Made by a program: the position numbers and the translations under genes. A stretch of 64,000 nt of DNA, from assembly GCA_038373865.1 (NCBI GenBank), contig JAXGGA010002379.1, positions 1 through 64,000 of the forward strand, given 5' to 3'. Numbering within the stretch: the stretch's first letter is position 1; each line of letters begins with the position of its first letter. Below are positions 1 to 12,669 of this stretch, in pieces. Under the pieces are notes generated by a model. That model worked only from the letters and a program-made list of their open reading frames with translations. It was not told the DNA's origin and ran no database searches. The DNA comes from Uloborus plumipes (taxonomy: Eukaryota; Arthropoda; Arachnida; Araneae; Uloboridae).

Positions 1-70
1 TATTTTCCTCTAAGAATAACTTTAACGTAGTTACATTCTATTCACGCACTGCTGTTTAATTTAATGTGCG

Positions 71-143
71 GTCCCTGTAACGCAGTGGATAGCGTGTTGG
101 ACTTCTAATCCAAAGGTGCCGGGTTCGAATCCCGGCAGGGAAG
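71..143 (+). tRNA. tRNA-Arg (anticodon TCT), best copy
   Basis: The cloverleaf can be drawn by eye. The acceptor GTCCCTG pairs with CAGGGAA except at the terminal 1:72 pair (G/A). The D stem is ACGC/GCGT, the anticodon stem TTGGA/TCCAA with loop CTTCTAA (anticodon TCT at 104-106), and the T stem CCGGG/CCCGG around TTCGAAT. There is no intron. A T run follows about 12 bases downstream and could end pol III transcription. It is the most intact body of the array; the mismatched first pair is the only defect seen. Confidence 0.75.
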
Positions 144-278
144 TTTGTAGGCTTGCTTTTAAAATCGGCATGCATGAAATGCATGCTATTTTACATTTTC
201 AGCTCTTGAAATATACTTTCTTCTAAACTGCTTGTGTAGTTATATTCTATGCTCGCATTGCTGTTTACTTTCTGCGCG

Positions 279-351
279 ATCCCTGTAGCGCAGTGGATAG
301 CGCGTTGGACTTCTAATCCAAAGGTCCCTTGTTCGAATCCCGGCAGGGATG
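279..351 (+). tRNA. tRNA-Arg (TCT), second copy with damaged T stem
   Basis: The acceptor ATCCCTG/CAGGGAT pairs fully, the D stem GCGC/GCGC and anticodon stem TTGGA/TCCAA are perfect, and the anticodon TCT is at 312-314. The T stem CCTTG/CCCGG has two mismatches, although the TTCGAAT loop (B box) is intact. It could be transcribed, but the folded product would be weakened, so it may be a pseudogene. Confidence 0.5.
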
Positions 352-485
352 TTTGTAGGCCTGCTATAAAATCGGCTGTATGAAATGCATGCTATTGCTC
401 ATTTTTAGCTCTTGAAATATACTTCCGTCTAAGATAGTTGTGTAGGTACATTTTATGCATGCACTGCTCTTTAACTAAACGTGCG

Positions 486-558
486 GTCCCTCTAGCGCAG
501 TGGATAGCGCGTTGGACTTCTAATTCAAAGGTCACGGGTTCGAATCCAGGCAGGGGTG
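486..558 (+). tRNA. tRNA-Arg-like (TCT), degenerate third copy
   Basis: The anticodon loop CTTCTAA and D arm are kept. The acceptor has a C/C mismatch at 7:66, the anticodon stem has TTGGA/TTCAA (one G-T pair), and the T stem ACGGG/CCAGG has two mismatches. It is probably a pseudogene. Confidence 0.4.
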
Positions 559-692
559 ATTGTAGGCCTGCTAAAAAATCGGCTGTATTAAATGCATGCC
601 ATCTTACATTTTTAGCTCTTGAAATCTACTTTCTTCTAAAATACTTACGTAGTTACATTCTATTCACGCAATGCTGTTTATTTTAATGTGCG

Positions 693-765
693 GTCCCTGT
701 AGCGCAGTGGATAGCGAGTTGGATTTCTAATACAAATTGCCTGGTTTTGAGACCCGGCAGGGATG
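693..765 (+). pseudogene. tRNA-Arg (TCT) pseudogene, fourth copy
   Basis: The acceptor GTCCCTG/CAGGGAT is preserved with a terminal G-T pair, but the anticodon stem (TTGGA/TACAA), D stem (GCGC/GCGA) and T arm (loop TTTTGAGA instead of TTCGAAT) are broken. TCT can still be read in the loop. Confidence 0.6.
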
Positions 766-900
766 TTTGTAGGCATGCTTTTAATATTGACTGTATTAAA
801 TGCATGCTGTTGCACAGTTTTAGCTCTTGAAATATACTTTCTTCTAAAATAGTTGTGTAGGTACATTTTATGCACGCGCTGCTCTTTAACTAAAAGTGCA

Positions 901-973
901 GTCCCTGTATCGCTGTGGATAGCGCGTTGGACTTCTGTTCCAATGGTCCCGTGTTCGAATCCCGGTAGGGATG
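901..973 (+). tRNA. tRNA-Arg-like (TCT), fifth copy
   Basis: The anticodon stem TTGGA/TCCAA is perfect and its loop is CTTCTGT (anticodon TCT). The D stem has one mismatch, the T stem CCGTG/CCCGG has one, and the acceptor has a G-T pair at 7:66 and at 1:72. It is less damaged than copies 3 and 4; function is uncertain. Confidence 0.45.
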
Positions 974-1105
974 TTTGTAGGCTTGCTTTTAAAATCGGCA
1001 TGCATGAAATGCATGCTATTTTACATTTTTAGCTCTTGAAATAAACTTTCTTCTAAAATAGTTGTATAGGTACATTTAATGCATGCACTGCTCTTTAACT
1101 AAACG

Positions 1106-1152
1106 TGCGGTCCTAGCTCTTGAAATATACAATTCGAGTCCCGGCATGGATG
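1106..1152 (+). pseudogene. tRNA-Arg remnant, sixth copy
   Basis: The body starts as GCGGTCC, jumps into spacer sequence (TAGCTCTTGAAATATAC) and resumes in the T arm (AATTCGAGTCCCGGCATGGAT). An internal deletion joined spacer to T arm, removing the D and anticodon arms. Confidence 0.6.
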
Positions 1153-1195
1153 TTCGTAGGCATGCTTTTAAAATCGGCTGTGTGAAATGCATGCT

Positions 1196-1563
1196 ATTTT
1201 ATACTCCGACTTCGAATCTGGGATTTTCTTCAAACCCTGACTAAATCGTTTTGTTTTAAATTTATTTTTTTACTCTTATGTGAAGGGGGATTGAAACATT
1301 AAACAGAGTTTGATATATTAAGTACATTTATAAAAAATTCATGCTTATTTGTTGTGAGCTTTCAACGTGTTGTTAAGGTACTACTTCGTACCCATTATCC
1401 TTACAGTGCTAATTACAACTGCGGAATTTTTACTGACTATAAATTATTGGAAATTCTCATTGTTTCGTGATGCGATTTAGATCCAAAGACTTTCTTGGTC
1501 AAGCCGTGCTTTCAGTACTTTCACTCTCCAACACCGATTTGACAGTAACCGTGGTATACGGTG
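1196..1563. other. Unassigned AT-rich spacer
   Basis: This is AT-rich sequence after the tRNA array with no supportable ORF or repeat structure. Confidence 0.5.
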
Positions 1564-1908
1564 CACTGTAAAAAATAGATGTAGTTTTTACATTATAATA
1601 CAGCTAATTTTAAAATAACAATCTGAAAAAATTGCTAATTTCACAGTAATAAACTAAAATTGCTAATTATTGTGCATTTTGCGTTTTATAACTAAAACCT
1701 CTATTAACTAAACTAGTATTACACTGACGTTTTTACCGTATAATGTAGCTAATTCTGTGGTAATAAACTAAAATTGTGATAATAAACTGTAAAATTGATG
1801 CTTTACAGTAATAAACTGTAAAATTGCTAACTTCACAGTTTATTACTGTGCATTTTACAGTTTTAATCCGGAACCTCTGCTTCAAGTATTATACTGTAAA
1901 AACAACAG
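1564..1908. mobile_element. MITE family A, copy 1 (minisatellite-type interior)
   Basis: The left end CACTGTAAAAAATAGATGTA and the inner right TIR (GTATTATACTGTAAAAACAACAG) match three other copies in the window, at 9441, 46753 and 56604. The interior is built of approximately 25-bp alternating units (AATAAACTGTAAAATTGCTAA / TTTACAGT). The outermost right end is replaced by a run of about 20 T, so the last 15 or so bases of the TIR are lost here. Confidence 0.7.
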
Positions 1909-2197
1909 TTTTTTTTTTTTTTTTTTTTTGCCGTGTGGGTTTCCGTCCATAAAAAGGAACTATAGACCCATAGCGTCTACAGAAGACACACTTAAGTAAA
2001 ATAAAATTTGTTATAAAAGTGGGTCTAAGTAAATGATGTTTGTTCAAGGATGTGAAGTTTTCACGGTTACCAGTCATGATATAGCCAAAACCTTTATCTT
2101 GTCCTTTTGACATGGTTGGAGACATAATTCCGTGCTCTATACACTCTCCACATGTGTATGCTTCCAGAAACGCTACTCGGAATGAATTTGCCTTTAA

Positions 2198-4724
2198 GGT
2201 AGTAGTCTGGTAACTTATGCCTATTTTCAAGACTTCTTTGGAGGGTGGTTTTTTATAGGAAAATAAAAATGAATTATCTTGAATATTAAGAGTGTTTTTA
2301 TTTACATATTGAAAATATAAAAAAAAAGTTTATTTGAAAAAAATTAATAGTTTATTACTATTATTATTGTCCCTCGAAGTTGGAACTTCAAAAAAAAAAT
2401 GCACATGGGTGGCCCGGGTGATTTTGGCTCTTGATGTTATCTGAAATCAATTATTCTTGATTATTTTTAATCTATAGACATGTCATTTTGCTCGGAACTA
2501 CTGAAGTTAAATTTCAAGGGTAAATAACAAAATGGCGGACTTTAAAAAAATGTCCTTTTATTTTAGCAAAGAAAGGGTTGTAAAATAAAAAGTATGGGGT
2601 GAAAAAATTCTCTTTAGTTCCGACGAAAACTATAAGTGTGTAGAACAGCCTGTTAAAATTTGAAAGCAATCGGTTCAGTAGAAACAAATTTAGGACCCGG
2701 GCCGACCAGAAAAACTGTTTTGAGAAAAACGCGTTTAAAGTTCAACAGCAAACTCCGAGGCGCTCTAGGAAACTCGTTATAACTCCCGAAATATTTCGAA
2801 TTTCTCTCTGAAATTTTCACAGTATATTCTCAAGACATTGTACTTTCAAATAAGGCAAAAAAAAAAAAAAAAATCGAGTTTTTGAACTCAAGTTACCAGA
2901 CTACTACCGTAAAGGTTGGTCTCCGAGGCGCTCTAGGAGACTCGTTCTAACTCCCGAAATATTTCGAATTTCTGTCTGAAATTTTCATAGTATATTCTCA
3001 AGACATTGTACCAAGGAGGTTAAAGGGGAGGAGCTAAATCTCTGCTATCTAAAAGTGGCAACGAATTCTCACACGCCGCCAGAGGACGCTAGCTGAAACG
3101 CTCCCTACTTCCTACGGGATTCAATGTAAATGATACTGAATCTGTTCTCTCTTTAAATGCTGCTATGGGAAAGAAAAAAATTTTTTTTCAACTGGATTTT
3201 GATGTAAATCTTCGACTGACATTATGAATTAAGTATGATTTTCATCCAACGAAAATAGGAGCCGTATTTTTTGAGAAATAGGTTTAATCTAATGCACTTA
3301 CCAACTTGCCAAATCTGACAGAATCTCATTTTTTAAAGACTGCTGTTGGTAAGAGGTTTTTTTTTTTTTTTTTCAACTGGATTTTGGTGTAAATCTTCGA
3401 TTGACATTATGAACTAAATATGACTTTGATCCCACTGAAGTTTTGCCATTTAATTTTTTTATTAATTAAAAATATTTAGTAGACAAAATAATTATTATAG
3501 ACTATATTTTCATATTACCTTCTTTTTTACATGTTCATATTTTTATTTAATTACCATTTGTAATCAATAATTGAAAAATTTATTTATTCATTATTATTAT
3601 TATTTTTCTTCGTTTTTACCTAATAAGAGGAAATTTTATATTTACATAATTTTTTACAATTAAAAATATATTCATTGGCTTAATTTTCGAATTTTTTTTT
3701 ATATTTTTTGCTTAAACCTAGACTAATATAATGTATCTCTAACCAGGGGTGCCCACAGGGGGGGGGGGGATTATGGCGCATGTTGCGCCATAAAAATTTT
3801 TGGGGGGATTTTTTAAAGCTAATTGATTAATTAATTCATTTATTTAAATTATTGATTAATTTATTTTTTAATTAAAATTATGGGCTGATTTGTTTTGAAT
3901 AAAAATTATTCATTAATTAATATTTTTAATCCACATTAGTTCTTTTATTTCTTCATTATTTTATTTATTTATTTATTTATTTTGTGTGCGTGTGAGTGTG
4001 CTTGGAATGTCTGGAAAAGAAAAAAAAGCGATTCTGTTCTACGTATAATTAGTATTTTTAGAAAAATAATAATAATGAATAAATAAATTTTTCAATTACT
4101 GATTACAAATGGTAATTAAATAAAAATATGAACATGTAAAAAAGAAGGTAATATGAAAATATAGTCTATAATAATTATTTTGTCTACTAAATATTTTTAA
4201 TTAATAAAAAAATTAAGTGGCAAAACTTCAGTGGGATCAAAGTCATATTTAGTTCATAATGTCAATCGAAGATTTACACCAAAATCCAGTTGAAAAAAAA
4301 AACCTCTTACCAACAGCAGTCTTTAAAAAATGACAGATTCTGTCAGATTTGGCAAGTTGATAAGTGCATTCGATTAAACCTATTTCTCAAAAAATACGGC
4401 TCCTATTTTCGTGGGATGAACATCATACTTAATTCATAATGTCAGTCGAAGATTTACATCAAAATCCAGTTGAAAAAAAAAATTTTCTTTCCCATTGCAG
4501 CATTTAAAGAGAGGACAGATTTAGTATCATTTACATTGAATCCCGTAGGAAGTAGGGAGCGTTTCAGCTAGAGTCCTCTGGCGGCGTGTGAGAATTTGTT
4601 GCCACTTTCAAACTAGCGCATCCGTAGAACATTTCTCTCCTTCTTTCTACTCCGTGCATTGTACTTTCAAATTAGGCAAAAAAAATGTTTTGATTTTCTG
4701 AACCCAAGTTACCAGACTACTACC
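2198..4724. mobile_element. TTAA-flanked DNA transposon (Kolobok/piggyBac-like), interrupted
   Basis: The inverted ends GGTAGTAGTCTGGTAACTT and AAGTTACCAGACTACTACC are flanked by TTAA at 2194-2197 and 4725-4728, the target duplication used by piggyBac and Kolobok elements. A third, outward-facing end copy sits at 2888-2907. About 100 bp (2753-2850 and 2918-3010, beginning CTCCGAGGCGCTCTAGGA) are duplicated in tandem, so the element looks like a solo copy plus a partial second copy sharing its right end. A hAT-like element (3012-4656) is inserted in the second part. No transposase is recognisable, so it is non-autonomous. Piggy-bac versus Kolobok cannot be decided from the ends alone. Confidence 0.65.
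3012..4656. mobile_element. Fold-back hAT-like element nested in the TTAA element
   Basis: A perfect 8-bp duplication CATTGTAC lies at 3004-3011 and 4657-4664, with ends CAAGGAG/CTCCGTG. The duplication is verified by the uninterrupted parallel copy of the host element, which reads ATTGTACTTTCAAAT at 2837. Beyond the short ends, two arms of about 550 bp (roughly 3040-3605 and 4065-4605) are inverted repeats of each other. Each contains a tandem pair of a unit with TCAACTGGATTTTGRTGTAA and a microsatellite-like ATT tract. The loop (about 3606-4062) holds a G run and a small palindrome (TATGGCGCATGTTGCGCCATA). There is no coding capacity. Confidence 0.65.
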
Positions 4725-4728
4725 TTAA

Positions 4729-7700
4729 CCGTAAAGTGAATTAGACCTATGAATTATCTGTGAGATATTTGCACCACATTGAACACCATGCCCGACGAGC
4801 AAGTGTTAAAGGTACACAGAATATATGTCATGGGGTTAAGCTACCACCGTTTTGCTTTCTTCATATTGACCGTCAGTTACTGCGATTACTTTTGGAACAA
4901 CATTATTGAACCGTCGCACACGCTGTTAAAACTACAAGTTACATGTGGCACCTTTAAGGTTGAAAAGTTGTAGCAACAGCGGCACCTTCTGAAGTTTGGC
5001 ACCTTTAGGGAGCCACTGGGTGCCATAAGGTTCCCATAGGGTGCCACTTGACTCCATATGGCACCTTAAATTGTGCCATAGAGAGTCAAGTGGTACCCTT
5101 CTGAGAGGAGAGTGCTGCTGGAGCTACAGCTTTTCAGTCTTGAAGGTACCACATGCAATCTGTAGTTTTAACAGTGCATCTGTTTTTGTAGTTTTAAATG
5201 TTTTCCAAAGTCGTGAAATAATAAAATTAGCAATGCCGAAGTCCGCAGTCACACTTCTCACAATTCAATCAATGTCCATATTTCCAGTAATTCGACCTCG
5301 ACTAAAATTTTCAAGATGTCGTCTAAGAGATGTATAGTTCGACAATGCACACTAAAGCAGCAACTTGACATCGTTTAATTAGATACACGCAGTAAAATAT
5401 CTCTCTCAAACATACTCGGCTCACACCGCCAGCGTTATTCACCCCCTCCGACCCAAACATCATCATGTCATTGTTATTAATTTTTTATTCAATAATTCAT
5501 TTTTAAATTATTGAATTTATATTTAAACTGCTGAATTTCTTTTTAAATTATTGAATTTATTTTCAAATTATAGTTTTTTGTTAGTGAAAATTGAAAATTT
5601 GAAGGATATGTTTGGCAGCGTATCGGAGAGGTATGATACTAGAATAGTCAAAGTTTAATTCTGGACCGTCTAATTGAAAAATATCTTCTTCTTAATTCCT
5701 GTGTAAGTCACTACTCGTCTCAGGTATAGTTTAAGTATGAAATAAAACGGATTTTTTTTTTCAACTTTTCTGTTACATGTTACGTCATCTTTTCATCAGA
5801 AGTTTTACAAGGAAAATATCTTACGAAAAGAATTTACTTACATAAATTATTAAACCAAAATAACTTTCATCTGGAGCAAATGATCTTAGAAAAACATTTC
5901 ATTGTTTCTTTTACTCTTTTCCACATCACTGTTTTAAATTCCTGCAAAACTTTCATGTAACACTACATAAATAAAAAGAATAAAAATTCGGAACGTGTTT
6001 TTTTAGTACTCACGCTTCATTTTTTTTTCAAAAAAATTTCAAACTCCAGGAAAGTCCTCAAGATAGTTTCTGAGTTATTCTACGGTTCGGATACTCTTTT
6101 ATTTTACCTTTATAATAATAATCCGGTAAATGAAAAGTTTTTGCTTCATACTGAGGAAAAACTTTTACATTATATTTTATTGAAACCCCCCGTGGGATAA
6201 AATATTCTTATCTAAAAAGTTTAATCGGAATATTACGAATTTCCTCCTTTAAAAAAAGAAAAATTAAATATCTTTACGGTTCTATTAGCGCATATATCCA
6301 TGTAAACGAAGAAGAAGCTATAAATGAAAACCCTAAAAAATAATGTATTGTTGTAAAATGAAATTTCATCCCTATCGCCAAACTTTTCGATGAATTCGTC
6401 GTTTGTAAAATTTTGGTCCATGAAACCCCATGGTTCCATGGAACTTTCTCAATGTTTCCTCGAAACAAGCATTATTTCTACTAATAATTGTTTTTCCCTT
6501 AAAAATCGCTAAAAACTAGGTTTGTGTGAAGATTTTTATTAGTATTTTCTGAAATGTATAGCAAAGAAAACTTTAAAACTCAATTTGTGCACCAACAAAA
6601 AGTAAATACCGCAGCAGACTTTACAAAGTTGACATGAGTATTCAACTTTCACATTATAAAAACTAACGTTATGTAGTTACACACTATGTTTGACGATAAT
6701 AAAAAAAAAAAATATTACTCAGCCCTTCAAAATTTTAACTTTTTAAACTTGTGTTTGAAAAGAGCTGTTCAAAGCAATTCTATAATAGATTCTGAAGCTT
6801 CTTTTTGTAAACAAATATTATTTGAAGTCAAACAACCCTTTTCGAGACGGTTGTGTTTATACTACTGTTGATGAAAAAGGCTGCATGCAAAAATGGTCAT
6901 TAAAAAGGATTCCATTAATTGAAGAAGTTTAAAGATGCTGGTCTAAATGGACAGAATTTTGAAGAAATGTTTACACACATGAAACATAACATTATTTCAA
7001 GTGTTTTACGAGACAAAAAGAAGTACCACTCATTGCCCAGTTTATGCGCATGTAAATCATCTTCGTTTTCGATAGAAATGTCGTGACTGTTTTTTATCCT
7101 CCTGATTGAGACTTGGAAGCTAGATATGTGCCAGTGTAATGCTTTTAAGAAGACAAAGATGGGGTTATTAGTAGCTTATTGAATTTTAACAAGGCCATGT
7201 AAAAGGGAAGCGAGAAAATGAATTTTCGTCTGGCGATACTTCATAACGATTTGAAAGGGTCCTTCTCTTTATATGATTTTTACCTCCATAACTCACTTAA
7301 ATTTTTGGGGCAATGATATGTACAACAGCTATAAAGGTTGAACTGTATGTTTATCCGCGAATAAAGCTTAGGCAATTTTGAACTAAACCAAAATCAATTT
7401 TTGCACTAAAAATTCGTCAATATTACCAAGAACCAACTAGCTCTAAAACGGGTGAAAATATATGCTCAAAAACATAAAATATGCCCATTGTGTTAGTTAT
7501 TTGAAACACTTTAGTGGTGATTAATCTCTTAAGCATTTGGGAAAATACGTAAGAATCTCTTTACAATAGACCAATGCTTCTTGAATCATCAAGATTAATA
7601 CACGTTTGAAACTGCTTCACTCATTTGTCTATAACGTAATTGATGACTGGTAGCATGTTACAACTCAATGCCGCTTCTAGCAGTTCGCTAATTTCAGCAT

Positions 7701-9440
7701 TGAAATGCTTTGACAATTAAAACAACATTCCAACTGTTTAGATGATGTAATCATTGAGGGTTGAAATGACTAGCATTCTGTTCTAGATCGATTCTGCTAC
7801 TAATATGAGATTAGTATAATCATAAACGCAAAAGACTGCTGATAATGGTGTAAAAAAAGTTTGAATTCATGCAGTAAACTCCACTTATAATGATAAATAT
7901 ATAAATAGATTTTCGGTGAAAAGTAAAATTAAAAGTCACAACTATTTTTTCCACAAAAATAGCAAAATAATGCATACATCTATTTTGGCGAAGTTTTGTG
8001 TAAATTTTATTAATTTATGAATGATTGCAAGTGTACAACTTATTTTTTCGAGCTAAGTTAAAGTAATGGGGAGAAAAAATTGTGAAGGTACATTATGATT
8101 TAAAAGCAGGCCCTCAATATTTTTCAACTGATTACATCAAACTTTCTGGTTATTTTCAGTAACCAGAAAATGGTATCTTTTTTTCCAAAGAACAAGAAAA
8201 TTAATTTTGAGCTTTATAAGTTTACATAAGGCTTTAACTACTCTGAGAAAGGAAGACCCGTCATATTTATCATGGACGGGAGAAACACAGATAGTTAAAA
8301 ATGCTTTCATTTGATATTCATGCTATTCACGCAGTAATTTATGTTTAATATGCTTACGGCACACGAATACACTTTCACTGTACATCTTGTACGGCTCTTC
8401 TTCAGCAAAATATTTTAAAATTATTTGGAAAAAATTGCTTCAAAGATATTTTATATTAAGGTTTTAATGCGTTATTGAAACTCAAAACCATGTAAAACCA
8501 AAAACATTCTTGCTAGCTGCATTTACCGAATAAGTCCTATCGAATACTGATATAATATTATAAAATTTTCAGACATCGTATATTATAAATTATTAATAAA
8601 AGGTGTTGTTTAAAATATAGTGTTTCTCAGATAATATTTTAGGGAGAACTCTTGTGTTGATGAATATGAATGCAATATATAATTTGATATCGGCAATAAT
8701 ATTTTATAATGTGCGATTTCAGTGCAGATCTAATTCTTAAGACACCTTAAAAAAGTACTTTTGTACAAGTTATTTTTAACTCTCTTTCAAGAAAGATTTC
8801 TTCTACATATTCAGTAAAAAGATAAAGAATTTCATCTTATGCCAACAATAAGAAATCAATCTTTATTACGGAAGAAGTGAATGCAGTTCATTATTTACTG
8901 TCCTTAAAAGTCCTGTTTTTACAAGTTTTCTTTTAACATAGAGGAACAAATCTGTTTCATGATAATTGGTTTGTTTAACTAATTATATTTTCAATAAATT
9001 GCAATTTTGTGTATTAAATATCCAAATGTTTACATGCATTTTTCCAGTTTTAAAAAAAATACCCACTGACCAGATTATGGGGATCATATGATAAAAATTT
9101 GTTCAAATAAGAAACATTCTCGTTAATTAGTAGAAATGAAATAGCTTCTTTATTTGGCTATACATGCTTTTGAAGATTTGACAAACGGTGGAAATTTTCC
9201 AGCCCCATTTGTTTTTTGCTTAAAAAAGTTTTTTTTTTTAAACGGAACAAACTAATCCTTAGCAAATGTCTTAAAGCCTTTTTTAATGTGTAATAAAAAC
9301 CTATACTTCAAACGTAAAAGAATATGTCTCATCTGAAGAGGTCATTTATATTTTCTGCATCATGCTCCAAGCTGGCTACTCATAGTAGTGGTCATTCTTT
9401 ACATCTATCGGGACTGGAAATAACTATGTATATATACATT
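4729..9440. other. AT-rich non-coding stretch
   Basis: I find no coding frame that I can support. Around 4930-5100 there are several copies of GGCACC/GGTGCC and a short inverted repeat GTGCCACTTGACTC ... GAGTCAAGTGGTAC. A hairpin TTTCTGGTTA ... TAACCAGAAA lies at about 8141-8170. A stretch near 8330-8450 resembles 14635-14720 and may be an old dispersed repeat. The rest shows no structure to me. Confidence 0.4.
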
Positions 9441-9786
9441 CACTGTAAAGGATAAATGTTGTTTTTACAGTGTAATACAGCTAAATTTATTGTAATAAAC
9501 TGTAAAAATTGCTAATTGTACAGTAATAAACTGTAAAATTGCTAATTTTACAGTTTATTACCGTGTATTTTACACTTTTAAGCTGGAATCTCTGCTGCCA
9601 GTATTACTGTTGTTTTTACAGTATAATAAAGCTAAATTTTACGGCAATAAACTAAAATTTCTAACTTAACAGCAAGAAACTGTAAAATTGGTAGTTTTAT
9701 AGTTCATTACTATGCATTTTAGTTTTAAATTTTTAACTTGGCTGCCAGTATTATACTGTAAAAACAACAGTACATTTTTTGCAGTG
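9441..9786. mobile_element. MITE family A, copy 2
   Basis: The ends CACTGTAAAGGATAAATGTT and ACAGTACATTTTTTGCAGTG are flanked by TT on both sides. The interior repeats AATAAACTGTAAAATTGCTAA and its complement. The two halves are each centred on a TGCTGCCAGTATTA segment. Confidence 0.75.
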
Positions 9787-10185
9787 TTTACTTTTTAATG
9801 GATGTTAAATTCCAGTATAAGTTCTTAGCGGAATTGTTTTCTCTTCGAGTGTTAAATTATCAGCATTTTCTAAGAACGTCATGTGATGTCAAATATGCTA
9901 TTGTTTAATTTTTCTTATTATCTATTTTGGTAAAACTTATTTGAAAGCAAGCATATATTATGTGAAGTTGTCGGAATAATGAATTATTAACTTACCTGGA
10001 AAAAATCCGTTCATTAAGCAGTTCAAATTATTTGTCATAATTTCTGTTTAGCCAAATCGCGCCAAATGGGCAACAACTAGACATTAGCATCCTTTCTCTC
10101 TCTCTCTCTTCTCATAGCTTAAAAAATATTTTCATATTCAGTTTAAAATCTCCAATTTGTTGCACGTGAATGAATTCTATTATAC
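9787..10185. other. AT-rich spacer with a short (CT)n tract
   Basis: Apart from a CT-rich simple repeat at about 10090-10112, nothing recognisable is seen. Confidence 0.5.
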
Positions 10186-10828
10186 TTAACCACTTCCCGT
10201 ACGAATTTTTTTTGAAAAAATTGCAAAAAAAAAAAACCACACATTTTTTTTTTCATTTAATTTTGAAATACAAAAAAATGAAGCAATACAAATAAAATAT
10301 GTAGGTTTCAAGTTGAATTTTTAATTATTTATAAGCGTAAAATCAATTAGTTTCACCCGAATTTTCTCGGGATAATAATTACCTGCAACTCATACGAGCC
10401 CAAGATAACTCGGGATAATCAGGCAAGCGGTAAAAAAAAGATGAACTCGTCAGTATTTTAAAGAAAAAATATGAGGGTCCAAATAACGAGAGGAATATAA
10501 GCAAAATTTACGTAATTTATTTAATCCTTTATATCCAAAATTGATTTAGCAATCCATTTTTATACATTTGTTTGTTTTTTTAGTTAAAAATACACTAAAA
10601 AACGTATATATAACGAGAAAAAAAAAGAACATCTGTAGGGTCTAAGGCCCCTACTCCTTCGGGCCCTTAAGGAAAATGTTTCCAATCGCAGTTTCTATCT
10701 GTCGGCCTCTCAGAAAAGTACAGGATGTGGTACTTTCAAGAACCAGTATGATTCCAGCCATTTAGGATTCATAATACTAAATTAATATAAGCGGGACTTC
10801 TGAGTCCCTTTGGGGCATAAAGGGTTAA
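10186..10828. mobile_element. Possible piggyBac-like MITE (TTAA ends)
   Basis: TTAA at 10186-10189 is followed by CCACTTCCCG and TTAA at 10825-10828 is preceded by GGGGCATAAAGGG, so the ends are CCAC/CCCT type as in piggyBac relatives. It contains hairpins CCCGAATTTTCTCGGG near 10356 and GGGCCC palindromes near 10648-10670, and GTCCCTTTGGGGC close to the right end. The terminal inverted repeat itself is poor, so this is weaker than the other TTAA elements in the window. Confidence 0.35.
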
Positions 10829-11714
10829 AGAGGAAATGTATGTAAAGACCTGTGTTACATAATAGGATAAGTATTCAGTTTAAATTTAATCCTAATGAGA
10901 AATAATGATTTACATGTGGATTTATCTTTATTTTGCTGCTTTGTTTATAAAGTTTCAGCATAAAAAATAATGAAGAGGTAAAAGACACTCTTGAACATTT
11001 CTTTGAATATTTATAACGGGCATTTATCTGTGATAATTCAACTCAGAAAACATTTTATGATAGTAATATCCTCATGCAAAGAATGTTATAAAAAGGAAGC
11101 TAGAAAACGTCTTAGAAAAAGTTATTCATTCCTTCTACTCTAACGTTATTATGAGAGCGAAAGAAAACTCAAGTGAAAGAAACGAAGCAATATTTTCTGT
11201 GGTTTTCTACTGTATAGTTCAATATAATCTGATGCATTTACAATTGCTAGAAAAAAAATCAACAAGATTGCTTTCGAGCTACCTTTTAATTTATAATAAA
11301 AATTATAAAGTGTGTTTTTTTACGCAAGTGTAGATGCGCAACAATTCGGTATCATTGCAAAGACCTTGTAAACAACTACCCCAGATGAAATTTGAGGTGC
11401 GTGTCAAAAGTCGAAGCTCTTAAACTGAAAACAACGGAAGTGAAAAGCATTTTGAATTTAATTAAAACTGCACTTTTAAGAAAGGCTTAGTTAGTATCGT
11501 TTCACAATCAGCATACGAAATAATAATTTAAAAAAGCCTAATGCGAAAAATGAATTGATATACTTTAGCAGTTCAATGTCATCTGCTGCTTTTTATTCCT
11601 CAGTTACGATAGGATTGTACTTTCAGATTCTGAGAAAAATATAATTTAGCTGCTGAGTGCTTTTACAAAGTGCATTCTAAAATGTTAATTTTCGAATTTG
11701 TTTTCTATTTTTTA
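10829..11714. other. AT-rich spacer
   Basis: No ORF with family resemblance and no repeat structure is seen. Confidence 0.5.

Positions 11715-12666
<952 letters not shown>

Positions 12667-12669
<3 letters not shown>

Larger units (their letters stand above)
1..1195 (+). repeat. Tandem array of tRNA-Arg(TCT) units, about 205-210 bp each
   Basis: Six units lie head to tail. Each has a tRNA-Arg-like body preceded by a shared spacer (GCTCTTGAAATATACTTTC ... CACTGCTNTTTA ... GTGCGG) and followed by TGTTTGTAGGC and a small palindrome (GCATGCATGAAATGCATGC in the best copies). Bases 1-70 are already unit spacer, so the array very likely continues to the left of the window. The bodies decay along the array: the first is nearly perfect and the last, near 1108-1152, has lost the D and anticodon arms and keeps only the acceptor edge and part of the T arm. 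This is either a tandem tRNA gene cluster in birth-and-death evolution or a tRNA-derived satellite; the intact anticodons favour the first. Confidence 0.85.

Noticed and set aside
438..1001. Frames crossing the tRNA array on both strands
   Set aside because: They overlap tRNA bodies and repeat with each unit; no protein family likeness.
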